DNA of 64,000 bases from Pseudaquabacterium terrae (GTDB lineage: Bacteria > Pseudomonadota > Gammaproteobacteria > Burkholderiales > Burkholderiaceae_C). Shown here one piece after another: positions 8,418 to 17,101 of this stretch. Position 1 is the first letter of the stretch. The number at the start of each line of letters is the position of its first letter. Under the pieces are notes generated by a model. It saw nothing but the letters and a program-made list of their open reading frames with translations. It had not been told where the DNA came from and made no database searches. The position numbers and the translations under genes were made by a program. The stretch is from the NCBI RefSeq assembly GCF_013266755.1, contig NZ_JABRWJ010000004.1, forward strand, positions 434,001 through 498,000, written 5' to 3'.

Positions 8418-8882
8418 ATGGCCGCCACCATGCCGATCATCCTCGAAGCCCCCGGCCAGCCCGACGTGCTGGCCCTCATCGAAGCCCTCGACGCCTACCA
8501 GAAGCCGCTGTATCCGGCGGAGTCGCACCACGGCATCGACCTGAACGCGCTGTCGCAGCCGAACGTGTTGTTCGCCGTCGTGCGCGACGACACCGGCCGC
8601 GCCGTCGGTTGCGGCGGGATCGCGCTCGAGCGCGACTACGGCGAGCTCAAGCGCATGTTCGTCGACCCGCAGCAGCGCGGCAAAGGCCTGGCCAAGGCGC
8701 TGCTCGCCTTTCTCGAGGCCGAGGCGATGCAGCGCGGCTGCCGGCTGTTCACGCTGGAAACCGGCTACCTGCAGGACGATGCGCTGGGGCTGTATGCACG
8801 CGCCGGTTATGAACGCTGCGGGCCATTCGGCGATTACGCCGAGGATCCGAACAGCGTGTTCATGCGCAAGGCGGTGGGCTAG
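8418..8882 (+). CDS. GNAT family N-acetyltransferase
   Basis: 154 residues with the acetyl-CoA binding signature of GNAT enzymes: KRMFVDPQQRGKGLAKALLAFLE (motif A with Q/RxxGxG/A), followed by ETGYLQDDALGLYARAGYERCG (motif B). It transfers an acetyl group from acetyl-CoA to an amine; the target is unknown. The N-terminal third is typical of small stand-alone acetyltransferases in beta- and gammaproteobacteria. Two in-frame ATGs are possible (8418 and 8430) and neither has a convincing ribosome binding site. Divergent from the DUF885 gene and followed by a VOC gene on the other strand. Confidence 0.88.
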   Translation: MAATMPIILEAPGQPDVLALIEALDAYQKPLYPAESHHGIDLNALSQPNVLFAVVRDDTGRAVGCGGIALERDYGELKRMFVDPQQRGKGLAKALLAFLEAEAMQRGCRLFTLETGYLQDDALGLYARAGYERCGPFGDYAEDPNSVFMRKAVG

Positions 8883-8937
8883 CGGTTTTGCTGATGGGGC
8901 GAAGATCGCCTGGGGAGTCCGGTTGACCGCCGATGGG

Positions 8938-9312
8938 TCAGGCCGCGGCCGGGAGCTCGACGATTTGCAGACCGTTCCCGCAGGGGTCCTGGAAGGTTGC
9001 AAGCACGCCGCCCCAGAACTGCTTTTCAGGGGCGCCGGTGAAGCGGACACCGAGGGCCAGCAGCTCCTGGTGCTTCGCGGATGCGTCTTGAACCTTGAAC
9101 GACAGGCCTGTGAAGCGCCCGACAAGGGCCCTGTCTTCTTCAGGCGCGTCGTCGGCCACGGACTCGACGACAAGGTCTGCGCTTCCGGACTCGAAAACGC
9201 AGTAGCCGTGCTGAGCACCGTCCGCCTTGATGGGCAGACCCAGGATCTGCCCATAGAAGCGCTTGGCGGCAACGATGTCCCGGACGAAAACGCGTGCGGC
9301 GCTCAGTTCCAT
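8938..9312 (-). CDS. VOC family protein
   Basis: 124 residues with a complete VOC double module: SAARVFVRDIVAAKRFYGQILG at the start and ATFQDPCGNGLQIVELP at the end. The family covers metal-dependent lyases, isomerases and antibiotic-binding proteins; nothing indicates the substrate. Base composition here and in the following small gene is visibly less GC-rich than the flanking genes, which may mean a more recent arrival. It converges on the GNAT gene with 55 bases between stops. Confidence 0.85.
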   Translation of the reverse strand: MELSAARVFVRDIVAAKRFYGQILGLPIKADGAQHGYCVFESGSADLVVESVADDAPEEDRALVGRFTGLSFKVQDASAKHQELLALGVRFTGAPEKQFWGGVLATFQDPCGNGLQIVELPAAA

Positions 9313-9336
9313 GTCGGTTCCTTGGTCAATTGGGTT

Positions 9337-9654
9337 TCAGGCTGCTGTGCTCGCATGAAGGAGCCTGACGAAGAAGGGAATGATGGCCACCTTGGCGAGA
9401 GCCAGGTAGCCAACCATCAATACATAGGCAAGAAGGCGAGGGAGCCTGTTGCGCAGAAGATGCGGCGGAAAGAGGAACGGCCAGAGAGCAGGAAGTACCA
9501 CCGCACAAGACACGGCCAATACCAATCCGATCGCTGGATTGAAAGCCCAAGACGCGGCTGCAACACAGGCACAGGCGGCAGCCAGTACGAAACCCCAACG
9601 AGCATTGCGACGTAGCGGGATGCCGAGCGTCTTGGGTTGGATTTCCATGGGCAT
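9337..9654 (-). CDS. small membrane protein, unknown
   Basis: 105 residues with three or four hydrophobic stretches (about 20-37, 41-63 and 76-98) separated by a basic loop (PPHLLRNRLPR). I do not recognise the family. Its codon use is clearly less GC-rich than the surrounding genes, with many A/T third positions, which suggests a foreign or fast-evolving origin. It reads in the same direction as the VOC gene 24 bases downstream and may be co-transcribed with it. An alternative start lies at 9648. Confidence 0.6.
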   Translation of the reverse strand: MPMEIQPKTLGIPLRRNARWGFVLAAACACVAAASWAFNPAIGLVLAVSCAVVLPALWPFLFPPHLLRNRLPRLLAYVLMVGYLALAKVAIIPFFVRLLHASTAA

Positions 9655-9677
9655 TCAGTCGCAGTGTGTGATCTCGC

Positions 9678-10379
9678 CTACTCGCCGCCGCCGATCCGCA
9701 CCCTGAACCGCGTGCCGCGCCAGGCCCACGCTAGCACGAAGAAGAACGCCGTGAAGATCGCGCCGGCCCACCACTCGGTGATGTTCTCGACCGCGTCCTT
9801 GACGTCCGGGCCGCTCCACGCCAGCGGCAGCAGCAGGTGCGCGAGGCCGAGCAGCGGCAGCAGGGCGCACAGCGTGACGAGGCTGCGGCTGATGCGGCGC
9901 TGCAGCGGCACGCCGTGCAGGCGGCGATGCATCTGGTCGCTGACGATCAGCATGCCGATGCAGGTGAACCCGAAGTAGAAGGCGATGCCGTAGCGGCGCA
10001 TCCAGCGGTAGCCCTCGCCCTCGGTGCCGAGGAAGCTGCCGTACAGCACGAGGAAGACGCCGGCCGCGATGCCCAGCGCCGGCAACGTGCGCAGCGCGCG
10101 CTCGGGGCCGCCGCCGATGCCGCGCAGCCACTGCGGGCAGGCCATCCAGACCAGCGCCTGCAGCACCGCCGCCGGCAGCAGCAGTGCGCGGAACAGGATG
10201 TTCGGCAGCCCGTGCCGCGCGGCACGGCTGATCGACGTGCAGCCGTCGATGAACGGATTGCAGTCGGGCACCAGGCCCAGCGCCACCGACAGCCGCAAGG
10301 CGATCAGCGTGGCGACGAGCGGCAGCGCGCCGGCCAGCAGCGCCAGCGGCCAAAGTGAGCGTCCCGCGGCAGCGGGCAT
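9678..10379 (-). CDS. multi-pass membrane protein, Frag1/DRAM/Sfk1-like
   Basis: 233 residues from the ATG at 10379. Six hydrophobic helices are spread through the protein. After the first helix comes the motif CNPFIDGCTSISRAARHG, which resembles the opening loop of the Frag1/DRAM/Sfk1 family; I give that assignment with moderate confidence. The function of bacterial members is unknown. It lies downstream of the GST gene on the same strand, but two hairpins between them may uncouple expression. Confidence 0.6.
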   Translation of the reverse strand: MPAAAGRSLWPLALLAGALPLVATLIALRLSVALGLVPDCNPFIDGCTSISRAARHGLPNILFRALLLPAAVLQALVWMACPQWLRGIGGGPERALRTLPALGIAAGVFLVLYGSFLGTEGEGYRWMRRYGIAFYFGFTCIGMLIVSDQMHRRLHGVPLQRRISRSLVTLCALLPLLGLAHLLLPLAWSGPDVKDAVENITEWWAGAIFTAFFFVLAWAWRGTRFRVRIGGGE

Positions 10380-10386
10380 CGTCGCC

Positions 10387-10456
10387 TCAGTCGGCGCCGG
10401 GCCGTTTCCAAGCCGACTGAGCGCCCAGGGATCCCGCAAGGGATCCTTCGGATCCC
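10387..10456. repeat. two hairpins and a triple GGATCC cluster between GST and membrane protein genes
   Basis: Perfect inverted repeat TCAGTCGGC (10387-10395) with GCCGACTGA (10412-10420). Beside it is a second stem, GGGATCC-TTC-GGATCCC (10440-10456). The hexamer GGATCC occurs three times in 27 bases (10429, 10441, 10450). There is no T-run, so a Rho-independent terminator is not supported. It may be an mRNA stability element or a member of a dispersed repeat family. Confidence 0.5.
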
Positions 10457-10490
10457 AGGGGCCGCGAACCAAGTGAGCTGGGGGCTGACA

Positions 10491-11114
10491 TCAGTTCGGC
10501 AACTCGGCCAGCGCCTTCTTCACCGCCGGCCGCTCGTTCATGCGTGCGCGGTGCGCCAGCAGCCGCGGCAAGGTCGAGGTGTCGACGCCGTCGCCTTCGA
10601 GCCAGCCGGCGATCGTGTACAGGTAGGCGTCGGCGGCGCTGTAGCGCTCGCCCAGAACCCACGGGCCGTCGAGCCGGCGCTCGATCAGCTCGGCGCAGGC
10701 GCGCATCGTCTGCGGTACCTTGCGCTGCATCGCCTCGATCGCCGCGGCGTCGTCGACCCAGCGCGCGCCGCGCCGCTTGTGCGCATGGGCCACGTGCATC
10801 GTCGAGGCGAGGTAGCTGTTGAACTCCTGCATCTGCGCGAAGCGGAACGGATCGTCCAGCGGCGCGAGTCGGGCCTCGGGGAAGCGCTGGGCGATGAAGG
10901 CCAGCAGTGCCGGCGTCTCGGTCAGCACGCCGTCCTCGGTGACCAGCGCCGGCACGCGCCCCTTCGGGTTCAGCTTCAGGTACTCGGCGCTTTGCTGCTG
11001 CTGCGCGCCGAAGTCGAGCTTGGCCAGCGTGAAGTCGGCGCCGGCCTCGTGCAGCGTGATGTGGGTGGCCAGCGCGCAGGTGGCCGGGGCGGTGTAGAAG
11101 GTCCAGCGGGACAT
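10491..11114 (-). CDS. glutathione S-transferase
   Basis: 207 residues with an N-terminal thioredoxin-like domain (about 1-82) and an all-helical C-terminal domain. SRWTFYTAPATCALATHITLHEAG gives the bacterial (beta/GstB-like) start, in which the Cys of TCA is the expected catalytic residue. NPKGRVPALVTEDG holds the cis-Pro, and LTETPALLAFIA the Glu/Thr pair that binds the glutathione gamma-glutamyl group. It conjugates or reduces electrophiles with glutathione in the cytoplasm; the substrate is unknown. A separate GST remnant lies at 26782. Confidence 0.92.
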   Translation of the reverse strand: MSRWTFYTAPATCALATHITLHEAGADFTLAKLDFGAQQQQSAEYLKLNPKGRVPALVTEDGVLTETPALLAFIAQRFPEARLAPLDDPFRFAQMQEFNSYLASTMHVAHAHKRRGARWVDDAAAIEAMQRKVPQTMRACAELIERRLDGPWVLGERYSAADAYLYTIAGWLEGDGVDTSTLPRLLAHRARMNERPAVKKALAELPN

Positions 11115-11213
11115 TGCGAGCGCTCCATGGAAGAGCTGCGCAGTATCCCGCCAAGCCGGCGTGCCGGGCCGCCGACGCGGCTATCGCGCCGGCAGCAGGT
11201 CGTCATGCGACGC

Positions 11214-11705
11214 TCAGTTCGCGCGGCGCGCCACCGTCGTCGACACCGGCTCGACGCCGCGGTAGGCCAGCGGCGCCGCTTCACGCCGGGTCAGCCCGGT
11301 TTCGCCGGCGACCACCACGTCACCGCTGCGCACGGCCTCGGCAAACTCGGCCTTGACCTGCGCCCGCGTCTTCGCGACGGCGGTGGCGGCCAGCGGCGCG
11401 GCCGGCTGGTCGGCCCGGTGGCCGAACTCGCCGGCAGCCACCAGCGTGCCGCTGCGCACGGCACGTGCGACCTCGGCCTGCACCTGGCTGCGCGTGACGC
11501 TGCTGAAGCCCGGCTGCGAATTCTTTTGCGCCAGACCGAACTCGCCAGCGGTCGGCAGCTCGCCGTTGCGCTGGGCCTGCAGCACTTCGGCCTGCACCTG
11601 CTGCCGCGTCCTTGGCGCGTTGGCATCCTGGGCCTGGACCTGGGTTGCCGCAGCGAGGGCCAGCATCAGCAGCGTGGCTTGGGGGGTGATCGTCATCCGC
11701 TTCAT
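11214..11705 (-). CDS. exported protein with three DUF4148 repeats
   Basis: 163 residues with a signal peptide (cleavage after TQVQA, about residue 25). Three copies of a 25-residue DUF4148 unit follow (about 32-56, 71-95 and 112-136), each with the pattern R-x-Q-V-x-A-E, a short helix and V/T-A-G-E-x-G. The family is common in Burkholderiales, is exported, and has no known biochemical role. The repeat number of three is higher than the one or two usual for short members. It is divergent from the metal-type response regulator gene, with 116 bases between them, and may belong to its regulon; that is inference from position. Confidence 0.85.
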   Translation of the reverse strand: MKRMTITPQATLLMLALAAATQVQAQDANAPRTRQQVQAEVLQAQRNGELPTAGEFGLAQKNSQPGFSSVTRSQVQAEVARAVRSGTLVAAGEFGHRADQPAAPLAATAVAKTRAQVKAEFAEAVRSGDVVVAGETGLTRREAAPLAYRGVEPVSTTVARRAN

Positions 11706-11770
11706 GTGTCGCTCCTTTGAGGTGATGGAGCGAACGATAGAAAGTTGCCGCCGGCAGGAGGCTTTCGGCC

Positions 11771-11790
11771 GGATTACAAATCCGTCATCC
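11771..11790. promoter_or_regulatory. candidate response-regulator box
   Basis: The divergent gap between the DUF4148 gene and the response regulator gene holds GGATT-ACA-AATCC (11771-11783), a perfect short palindrome. Its ATTACA is followed at four bases by CGTCAT, a weak match to the ATTACA/TGTAAT inverted half-sites reported for CopR/CusR-type regulators. It lies 32-50 bases upstream of the regulator start. Autoregulation is plausible but unproven. Confidence 0.35.
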
Positions 11791-11821
11791 GGGATTTCCC
11801 TGCCCCCCTATCATTCATGCC

Positions 11822-12529
11822 ATGCGCGTGCTGATCGTCGAGGATGAACCGAAGACCGCGGCCTACATCAAGAAGGGCCTGACCGAGCACGCTTTCGTCG
11901 TCGACGTGGCCGGCAATGGCCTCGACGGGCTGCACCTGGCGACCACCGGCACCTACGACCTGGTGCTGCTCGACGTGATGCTGCCCGGCGCCGACGGCTG
12001 GACGGTGCTGCAGGCGCTGCGCCAGCAGCGCGACACGCCGGTGTTCTTCATCAGCGCGCGCGACGAGGTGGCCGACCGCGTCAAGGGCCTCGAGCTCGGC
12101 GCCGACGACTACCTCGTCAAGCCCTTCGCGTTCTCCGAGCTGCTGGCGCGCATCCGCACGATCCTGCGCCGCGGCGCGGCGAAGGTCGATCCGGTGGTGC
12201 AGATCGCCGACCTGCGCATCGATGTCGTGCGCCGCCGCGTCAGCCGCGCCGGCCAGCGCGTCGAGCTGACGGCCAAGGAATACGCGCTGCTCGACTACTT
12301 CGTCCGCCATGCCGGCGAGGTCGTTTCGCGCACGCTGATCGCCGAGCACGTCTGGGACATGCATTTCGACAGCGATACCAACGTCGTCGACGTCGCGGTG
12401 CGGCGGCTGCGCGCCAAGCTCGACGATCCGTTCGAGCAGAAGCTGATCCACACCGTGCGCGGCGTCGGTTACCTGTTCGAGGCGCGCGGCGGCGCCGAGG
12501 GCGACAGTGGCAGTGGGGAATGGGGATGA
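11822..12529 (+). CDS. OmpR-family response regulator, heavy-metal type
   Basis: 235 residues: receiver domain (1-115) with acidic pocket E7/D8, phosphorylation site D51 ([10 protein letters not shown]) and the conserved KPF lysine near 101. It is followed by a winged-helix DNA-binding domain (about 128-223) ending in [13 protein letters not shown]. The receiver and output sequence ([30 protein letters not shown]) are typical of CusR/CopR/IrlR-like regulators that respond to copper, silver or other envelope stress. The partner kinase follows immediately. The C-terminus has a short Gly/Ser/Glu tail. Targets may include the divergent DUF4148 gene and the downstream porin. Confidence 0.92.
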   Translation: MRVLIVEDEPKTAAYIKKGLTEHAFVVDVAGNGLDGLHLATTGTYDLVLLDVMLPGADGWTVLQALRQQRDTPVFFISARDEVADRVKGLELGADDYLVKPFAFSELLARIRTILRRGAAKVDPVVQIADLRIDVVRRRVSRAGQRVELTAKEYALLDYFVRHAGEVVSRTLIAEHVWDMHFDSDTNVVDVAVRRLRAKLDDPFEQKLIHTVRGVGYLFEARGGAEGDSGSGEWG

Positions 12530-12590
12530 GCCCCCGCCCGGCCGCTCCGAAGGGGGCTCGCACCGCAGTGCGCAGCACGGAGGTTTTCCG

Positions 12591-14168
12591 ATGATTCCCT
12601 GGCTGCACCGTCGGGTGCATGCGCTGCGCAGCTCGATGACCGCGCAGATCGGCCTCGCGATCACGCTGATCTCGGTGCTGCTGGTCGCCGGCTGCGGCTA
12701 CGCGGTGATGCGCATGACGCGCGAGCAGCTGCGCGAAGGCGGCGAGGTGCTGATGCTCGCCAACCTGGCCTTCCTGCACGAGGACCTGGCGGTGGCGCAG
12801 TACGACACCGATCGTGTCGCGCAGCGCCTCGTCAACCGCATCGAGACCCAGCTGGGCAGCCTGCACGTCGCGTTGCTCGACGACCGGCATCGGCTGATCG
12901 CCGCCTCCGACTGGTTCGACGTGCCGCTGGACGTGCTGCCGAAGAGCGCGCTGTCGACCAACGAGATCCCGCCCGGCATCACGCACGGCAAGCTGCGCTG
13001 GCTGCAGCAGCTGTACGGCCCGCTGACGCAGGTCTGGACGACGCCCGATGGCCGCATGTACCGCCTGCTGGTGGCCGAGGTGCCGGTGCCCGAAGGCCAC
13101 GCCCGCGCTGCCCTCGGGCCGCTGCGCGTGGCGCTGGCGCTGGAGGTGACGCAGACGCGTGATGCGGTGCTGCTGGGCTGGAAGGTGTTCTTCGGTGCGC
13201 TGGTTGCCAGCGTCATCGCGGCCAGCGTGCTCGGCATGCTGATCGCGCAGCGCATCGTGATCGCGGCGCGCCGGCTCGGCACGGCGGCCAGCCGCATCAG
13301 CGCCCGTGCGCTGCACGAGCGCCTGCCGCTGGACGACGCGCCGCGCGAGCTGCAGGAGTCGGGGCTCGCGTTCAACCGCATGCTCGACCGGCTGGAGGGC
13401 GCGTTCAAGCGCCTGTCGGAGTTCTCGTCGGACCTCGCGCACGACCTGCGCACGCCGATCAACAACCTGCTCGGCGAGGCGCAGGTCACGCTGTCGAAGC
13501 CGCGCAGCGCCGAGGAATACCGCGCGGTGCTCGAGTCGGCGGTCGAGGACTACGAACGCATCTCGCGCCTGATCGAGAACATGCTGTTCATCGCCCGGGC
13601 CGAGGATGCGCGCGCCTCGCTGCAGTGCGAATGGATCGAGCTGCGCCAGGCCTCCGAGCGCGTGCGCGACTACTTCGAGCCGCTGGCCGACGAGCGCGGC
13701 ATCACGATGGCCTGCGAGCTGCATTGCGCGCCGACCACGCCGACGCGCGTGTGGGCCGACAAGACGCTGCTGATCCGCGCCTTGGGCAATCTGATGACCA
13801 ATGCGCTGCGCCATGCGACGCCGGGCAGCGACGTGCGCCTGTCGGCCACGCCGTACGACGACGGCGCCTGCCTGGTCGAGGTCTGCAACGAGGGCCCGCC
13901 GATCGAAGCGAACGAACAGGCGCGCATCTTCGAGCGCCTGTACCGCATCGACCCCTCGCGCGAAGGCTCGGCCACCGGCTCGGGCCTGGGCCTGGCGATC
14001 GTCAAGTCGATCATGGACCTGCACGGCGGCCGCGCCACGGTGACCAGCGGCGTCGGCCAGCGCACGGTCTTCGGCCTGTGGTTCCCGGGGCCGCCGCGCA
14101 CCGGTGACGCCGCGGCGGCCGAAGCCGCGCCGCGCAGCCGCGAAGTCGAGCAGACGCTGGGTCTGTAG
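12591..14168 (+). CDS. heavy-metal type sensor histidine kinase
   Basis: 525 residues from an ATG preceded by GGAGG; a longer start would overlap the regulator gene. Transmembrane helices at about 19-41 and 197-219 flank a periplasmic sensor of about 155 residues. A HAMP linker (about 220-270) is followed by the dimerisation domain with H284 in LAHDLRTPINNLLGEAQ and the ATPase domain with N box (NLMTNALRHA), G1 (EGPPI) and G2 (GSGLGLAIVKS). It phosphorylates the upstream regulator. The layout matches CusS-type kinases, but the periplasmic domain shows no clear metal-binding cluster of His or Met. The ligand is therefore uncertain. Confidence 0.9.
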   Translation: MIPWLHRRVHALRSSMTAQIGLAITLISVLLVAGCGYAVMRMTREQLREGGEVLMLANLAFLHEDLAVAQYDTDRVAQRLVNRIETQLGSLHVALLDDRHRLIAASDWFDVPLDVLPKSALSTNEIPPGITHGKLRWLQQLYGPLTQVWTTPDGRMYRLLVAEVPVPEGHARAALGPLRVALALEVTQTRDAVLLGWKVFFGALVASVIAASVLGMLIAQRIVIAARRLGTAASRISARALHERLPLDDAPRELQESGLAFNRMLDRLEGAFKRLSEFSSDLAHDLRTPINNLLGEAQVTLSKPRSAEEYRAVLESAVEDYERISRLIENMLFIARAEDARASLQCEWIELRQASERVRDYFEPLADERGITMACELHCAPTTPTRVWADKTLLIRALGNLMTNALRHATPGSDVRLSATPYDDGACLVEVCNEGPPIEANEQARIFERLYRIDPSREGSATGSGLGLAIVKSIMDLHGGRATVTSGVGQRTVFGLWFPGPPRTGDAAAAEAAPRSREVEQTLGL

Positions 14169-14175
14169 ATTTTTT
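14151..14175 (+). terminator. weak intrinsic terminator at the end of the kinase gene
   Basis: CAGAC-GCTGG-GTCTG forms a 5-base-pair stem overlapping the last codons of the kinase and is followed by TAGATTTTTT. The stem is short, so termination may be partial. It would separate the two-component operon from the porin gene. Confidence 0.4.
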
Positions 14176-14337
14176 GAGCGTGCGGCATCGGCGACACACG
14201 CCATGCCGAATCCGGGGGAGGGGTGCGAGCACCGACGCACCGGTTGCGACGCCGCGGGCGACAGCCCGGCGCGTGCTTCCTACGCTGCAGTCTGTCCGGA
14301 GATGGACATGCACGCATCAACCTCCCACAGGAAAGTC

Positions 14338-15375
14338 ATGAAGCACATCGCAGCTTTCGCTCTGCTCGCCACCGCCGCCGTCGCGGCCAGCGCCCAATCC
14401 AACGTCACGCTGTTCGGCGTCGTCGACGTCGCCGCCCGCCACGTCAAGAACGGCGACAACACCTTGCGTTCGCTCAGCGGCAACGGCCTGAACAGCAGCC
14501 GGCTGGGCTTTCGCGGCGTCGAGGACCTGGGCGGCGGCCTGAAGGCCGGGTTCTGGCTCGAACACGGTTTCAACGTCGACACCGGCACGCAGTCCGATGC
14601 AGCGCGCTTCTGGAATCGCCGCTCGACCGTCAGCCTCTCCGGCGGCTTCGGCGAGCTGCGCCTCGGCCGCGACTTCACGCCGACCTACACCGGCTTCGCC
14701 GACTACGACGTCTTCGGCACCAACGGCGTCGCCGATGCCGGCAAGTTCAACTCGGTGCTCGGCACCAACGCCGACACCGCGACGCGCTCGGACAACGAGG
14801 TCAGCTACTTCACGCCGGGCAACCTCGGCGGCTTCCGCGCGCAGGTGTCGTTCGCGCCGAGCGAGAAGGTGGCCGGCAAGAAGTACATGGGCGGCCGTGT
14901 CGCCTATGGCGCCGGTCCGCTGGACGTGTCGCTCGCTTATGGCCAGACGACGGTGACGCCGAGCGCCGGCGAGGACAAGTACAAGTTCGTCGTGCTCGGC
15001 GGCTCGTACGACTTCGGCGTCGCCAAGCTCACCGGCTACGTCAGCCAGGCCGAGTTCGCGAACCTCGAGATGCAGGTGGCGAACATCGGCGTGCAGGTGC
15101 CGCTGGGCCAGGGCATCCTGCGCGCGTCGTACATCCGTGCCGATGCGTCGGGCCGCACCGCCGCCGGCGCCAACACCGAGAACAACGACGCCAACCAGAT
15201 CGCGCTCGGCTACGTCTACAACCTGTCGAAGCGCACCGCCCTGTACACCACGGTGGCGCGCGTCAACAACAAGGCCGGCGCGACCTTCGTCGTCTCCGGC
15301 GGCCCGGCACTGCCGAGCCCGAACAACGGCAAGGACTCCACCGGCGTCGACTTCGGCCTGCGCCACAGCTTCTAA
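14338..15375 (+). CDS. Gram-negative porin (trimeric OmpC/Burkholderia type)
   Basis: 345 residues from an ATG with AGGA upstream. Signal peptide MKHIAAFALLATAAVAASAQ is followed directly by SNVTLFGVVDVAARHV, the standard first strand of betaproteobacterial general porins. Further porin hallmarks are SRLGFRGVEDLGGGLKAGFWLEHGF, the eyelet region after RNRRSTVSL-like strands, and the C-terminal Phe (FGLRHSF) needed for outer-membrane assembly. It forms a 16-stranded water-filled channel. It follows the metal two-component system by 169 bases and ends in a strong terminator, so it is probably its own transcription unit. Regulation by the neighbouring system is possible. Confidence 0.95.
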   Translation: MKHIAAFALLATAAVAASAQSNVTLFGVVDVAARHVKNGDNTLRSLSGNGLNSSRLGFRGVEDLGGGLKAGFWLEHGFNVDTGTQSDAARFWNRRSTVSLSGGFGELRLGRDFTPTYTGFADYDVFGTNGVADAGKFNSVLGTNADTATRSDNEVSYFTPGNLGGFRAQVSFAPSEKVAGKKYMGGRVAYGAGPLDVSLAYGQTTVTPSAGEDKYKFVVLGGSYDFGVAKLTGYVSQAEFANLEMQVANIGVQVPLGQGILRASYIRADASGRTAAGANTENNDANQIALGYVYNLSKRTALYTTVARVNNKAGATFVVSGGPALPSPNNGKDSTGVDFGLRHSF

Positions 15376-15400
15376 GCACCCGCTCGAAGCACTCTCCCGA

Positions 15401-15438
15401 AAAGGGGCCGCGTCCGCACCGGGCGCGGCCCCTTTCTT
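15401..15438 (+). terminator. strong Rho-independent terminator after the porin gene
   Basis: A perfect 12-base inverted repeat, AAAGGGGCCGCG (15401-15412) with CGCGGCCCCTTT (15424-15435), encloses an 11-base loop and is followed by CTT. It starts 25 bases after the porin stop codon. The A-rich and T-rich outer arms make it potentially bidirectional. Confidence 0.9.
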
Positions 15439-15642
15439 CGTTGACGCGCCCTTTGAGAATTAGCATCATGGCGCTGCACTGACGCGCAGATGACGGCGCC
15501 GTCATGTGACCGCCACCTTCGCGTAAACCCTAGCTTCTTATCGTTCGACGCAAGCGCTCTTTCGGGGTCCCGATGCCAGCACGGCTGTGCATTCGGCGTC
15601 CCGGACGTGCCGCACCCGCCACACGAACGACAGGAGTGACGC

Positions 15643-17094
15643 ATGCGTCGTCAGGACATTCAATTGCTCGCCTTGGCCCGCCAGGGCGACGCCGCCGCGC
15701 GCCGCGAAGTCGGCCGCCGCTACCTGCTGGGGGCCGACGGTTTTCCGCGCCACGTCGCCAGCGGGCTGGAGTACCTGCAACGCGACGACCCGGCAGCCGC
15801 TCGCATCATTGCCGAGAGCCTGCCGCTGGCCGAGCTGCTGCTGCAGCAGCTGGAGCCGGCGCTGGAACGCGCGGCGCAGGCGGGCAGTGCGCTGGCGCAA
15901 TCCAGGCTCGCCGCCTGGCACGCGCTGCGTGATGGCAGCGACCCGTCGCCGTGGCAACGCTCGGCCGACGCGGCCGATCTGCAATTGCCCGCGGTGGCCT
16001 TGCTCGCCGCGCGCCACGCGCTGGCCACCGCGCCGCTCGCGCAGCTCGCGCGTTGCCTGAATACCGCGTTCGCGCTGGCCGGCGAGGGTGACGATGCCGC
16101 GCGGGCCGGCGAGTTGGCGGCGCTGGTGGTCGAGGCGGTCAAGCGCGCCGAGGCCGAGCAGCATCCGCTCGACGGCATCGCGCCGCAGGCGCTGCTGGAC
16201 AGCCTGGAGCAGCGCGCGATGCAGAACGACCGCGTCGCCGCGTATGCACTCGGCCGCGGCCTGTGCGGCATCGACTGCGCCGCGTTCGGTCCGGAAGTTT
16301 TCGCCGACCACCAGAACATGCGCCGCGGCGCCGCCTTCCTGCTGCGCGCCGCCGATGCCGGCCAGGACGAGGCCTGGCTGCACCTGTACCGCCTGCATGC
16401 CGACCATCGCCTGTCGGTGGCCAATCCGCAGATGGCGCGTTTCTTCCTCGAGAAGGCCGCGACCCGCGGTCAGGCCGAGGCGCAGCGCAAGCTCGGCGCG
16501 CTGCTGCTGCGCGAAGCCACCGCGCTGCCCGAATCCGAGCAGGCGATCCACTGGCTGCACCTGGCGGCCGCGCAAGGCGATGCGCCGGCGCGCGAGCTGC
16601 TCGATTCGCTGGTGCTGCCGGTGCCGCACAGCGACGAGGATGCGACGACGGCGATCGAGCAGGTCCGCCGCAGCGATCCGTGGCTGGCGATCCGCCTGCA
16701 ACTGGCGCGCGTGTTCGGGCTGACGCGGCTCGAAGCCTTGTCGGTCGACCCGGCCGAAGGCCTGCGCCCCTGGGGCCTGGTGGTCGGCCGCAATCCGTTC
16801 ATCACGCAAGCCCGGCTCGCCGCGCCGCGCGCGATTCCGGCGCTGTCGGCCGCCGCGCTCGACGCGGCGCGCCAGGCGGCCTCGTTCTTCGGCCAGGCAC
16901 GCGCCGATGCGCAGGGCGCCGAGGGTGACTTGCGCAAGCGCTCGGCGCGCCTGCGCCGCGCCTTCGAACGCCTCGGCCTCGACGACTCGATGTTCTTTGC
17001 CGAAGCCACCTCGATGACGCTGGAAGCGCTGCGGCTGGGGCCGAAGTGGGCCTTCCGCGCGCGCCAGCCGCTGCGTTTGGCGCTGGCAGCCTGA
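15643..17094 (+). CDS. Sel1-like (TPR-type) repeat protein
   Basis: 483 residues, almost wholly helical and Ala/Leu-rich, with recurring Sel1-type helix pairs. Examples are LERAAQAGSALAQSRLAAWHAL, RGAAFLLRAADAGQDEAWLHLYRL, FFLEKAATRGQAEAQRKLGALLL and IHWLHLAAAQGDAPARELLDSL. There is no signal peptide, so it is cytoplasmic. Such repeats make protein-protein scaffolds; no enzymatic domain is seen. The C-terminal about 100 residues lack repeats. It stands alone between the porin terminator and cbs, with 267 bases upstream in which I see no further gene. Partner and role unknown. Confidence 0.8.
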   Translation: MRRQDIQLLALARQGDAAARREVGRRYLLGADGFPRHVASGLEYLQRDDPAAARIIAESLPLAELLLQQLEPALERAAQAGSALAQSRLAAWHALRDGSDPSPWQRSADAADLQLPAVALLAARHALATAPLAQLARCLNTAFALAGEGDDAARAGELAALVVEAVKRAEAEQHPLDGIAPQALLDSLEQRAMQNDRVAAYALGRGLCGIDCAAFGPEVFADHQNMRRGAAFLLRAADAGQDEAWLHLYRLHADHRLSVANPQMARFFLEKAATRGQAEAQRKLGALLLREATALPESEQAIHWLHLAAAQGDAPARELLDSLVLPVPHSDEDATTAIEQVRRSDPWLAIRLQLARVFGLTRLEALSVDPAEGLRPWGLVVGRNPFITQARLAAPRAIPALSAAALDAARQAASFFGQARADAQGAEGDLRKRSARLRRAFERLGLDDSMFFAEATSMTLEALRLGPKWAFRARQPLRLALAA

Positions 17095-17101
17095 GTTCGG
17101 T

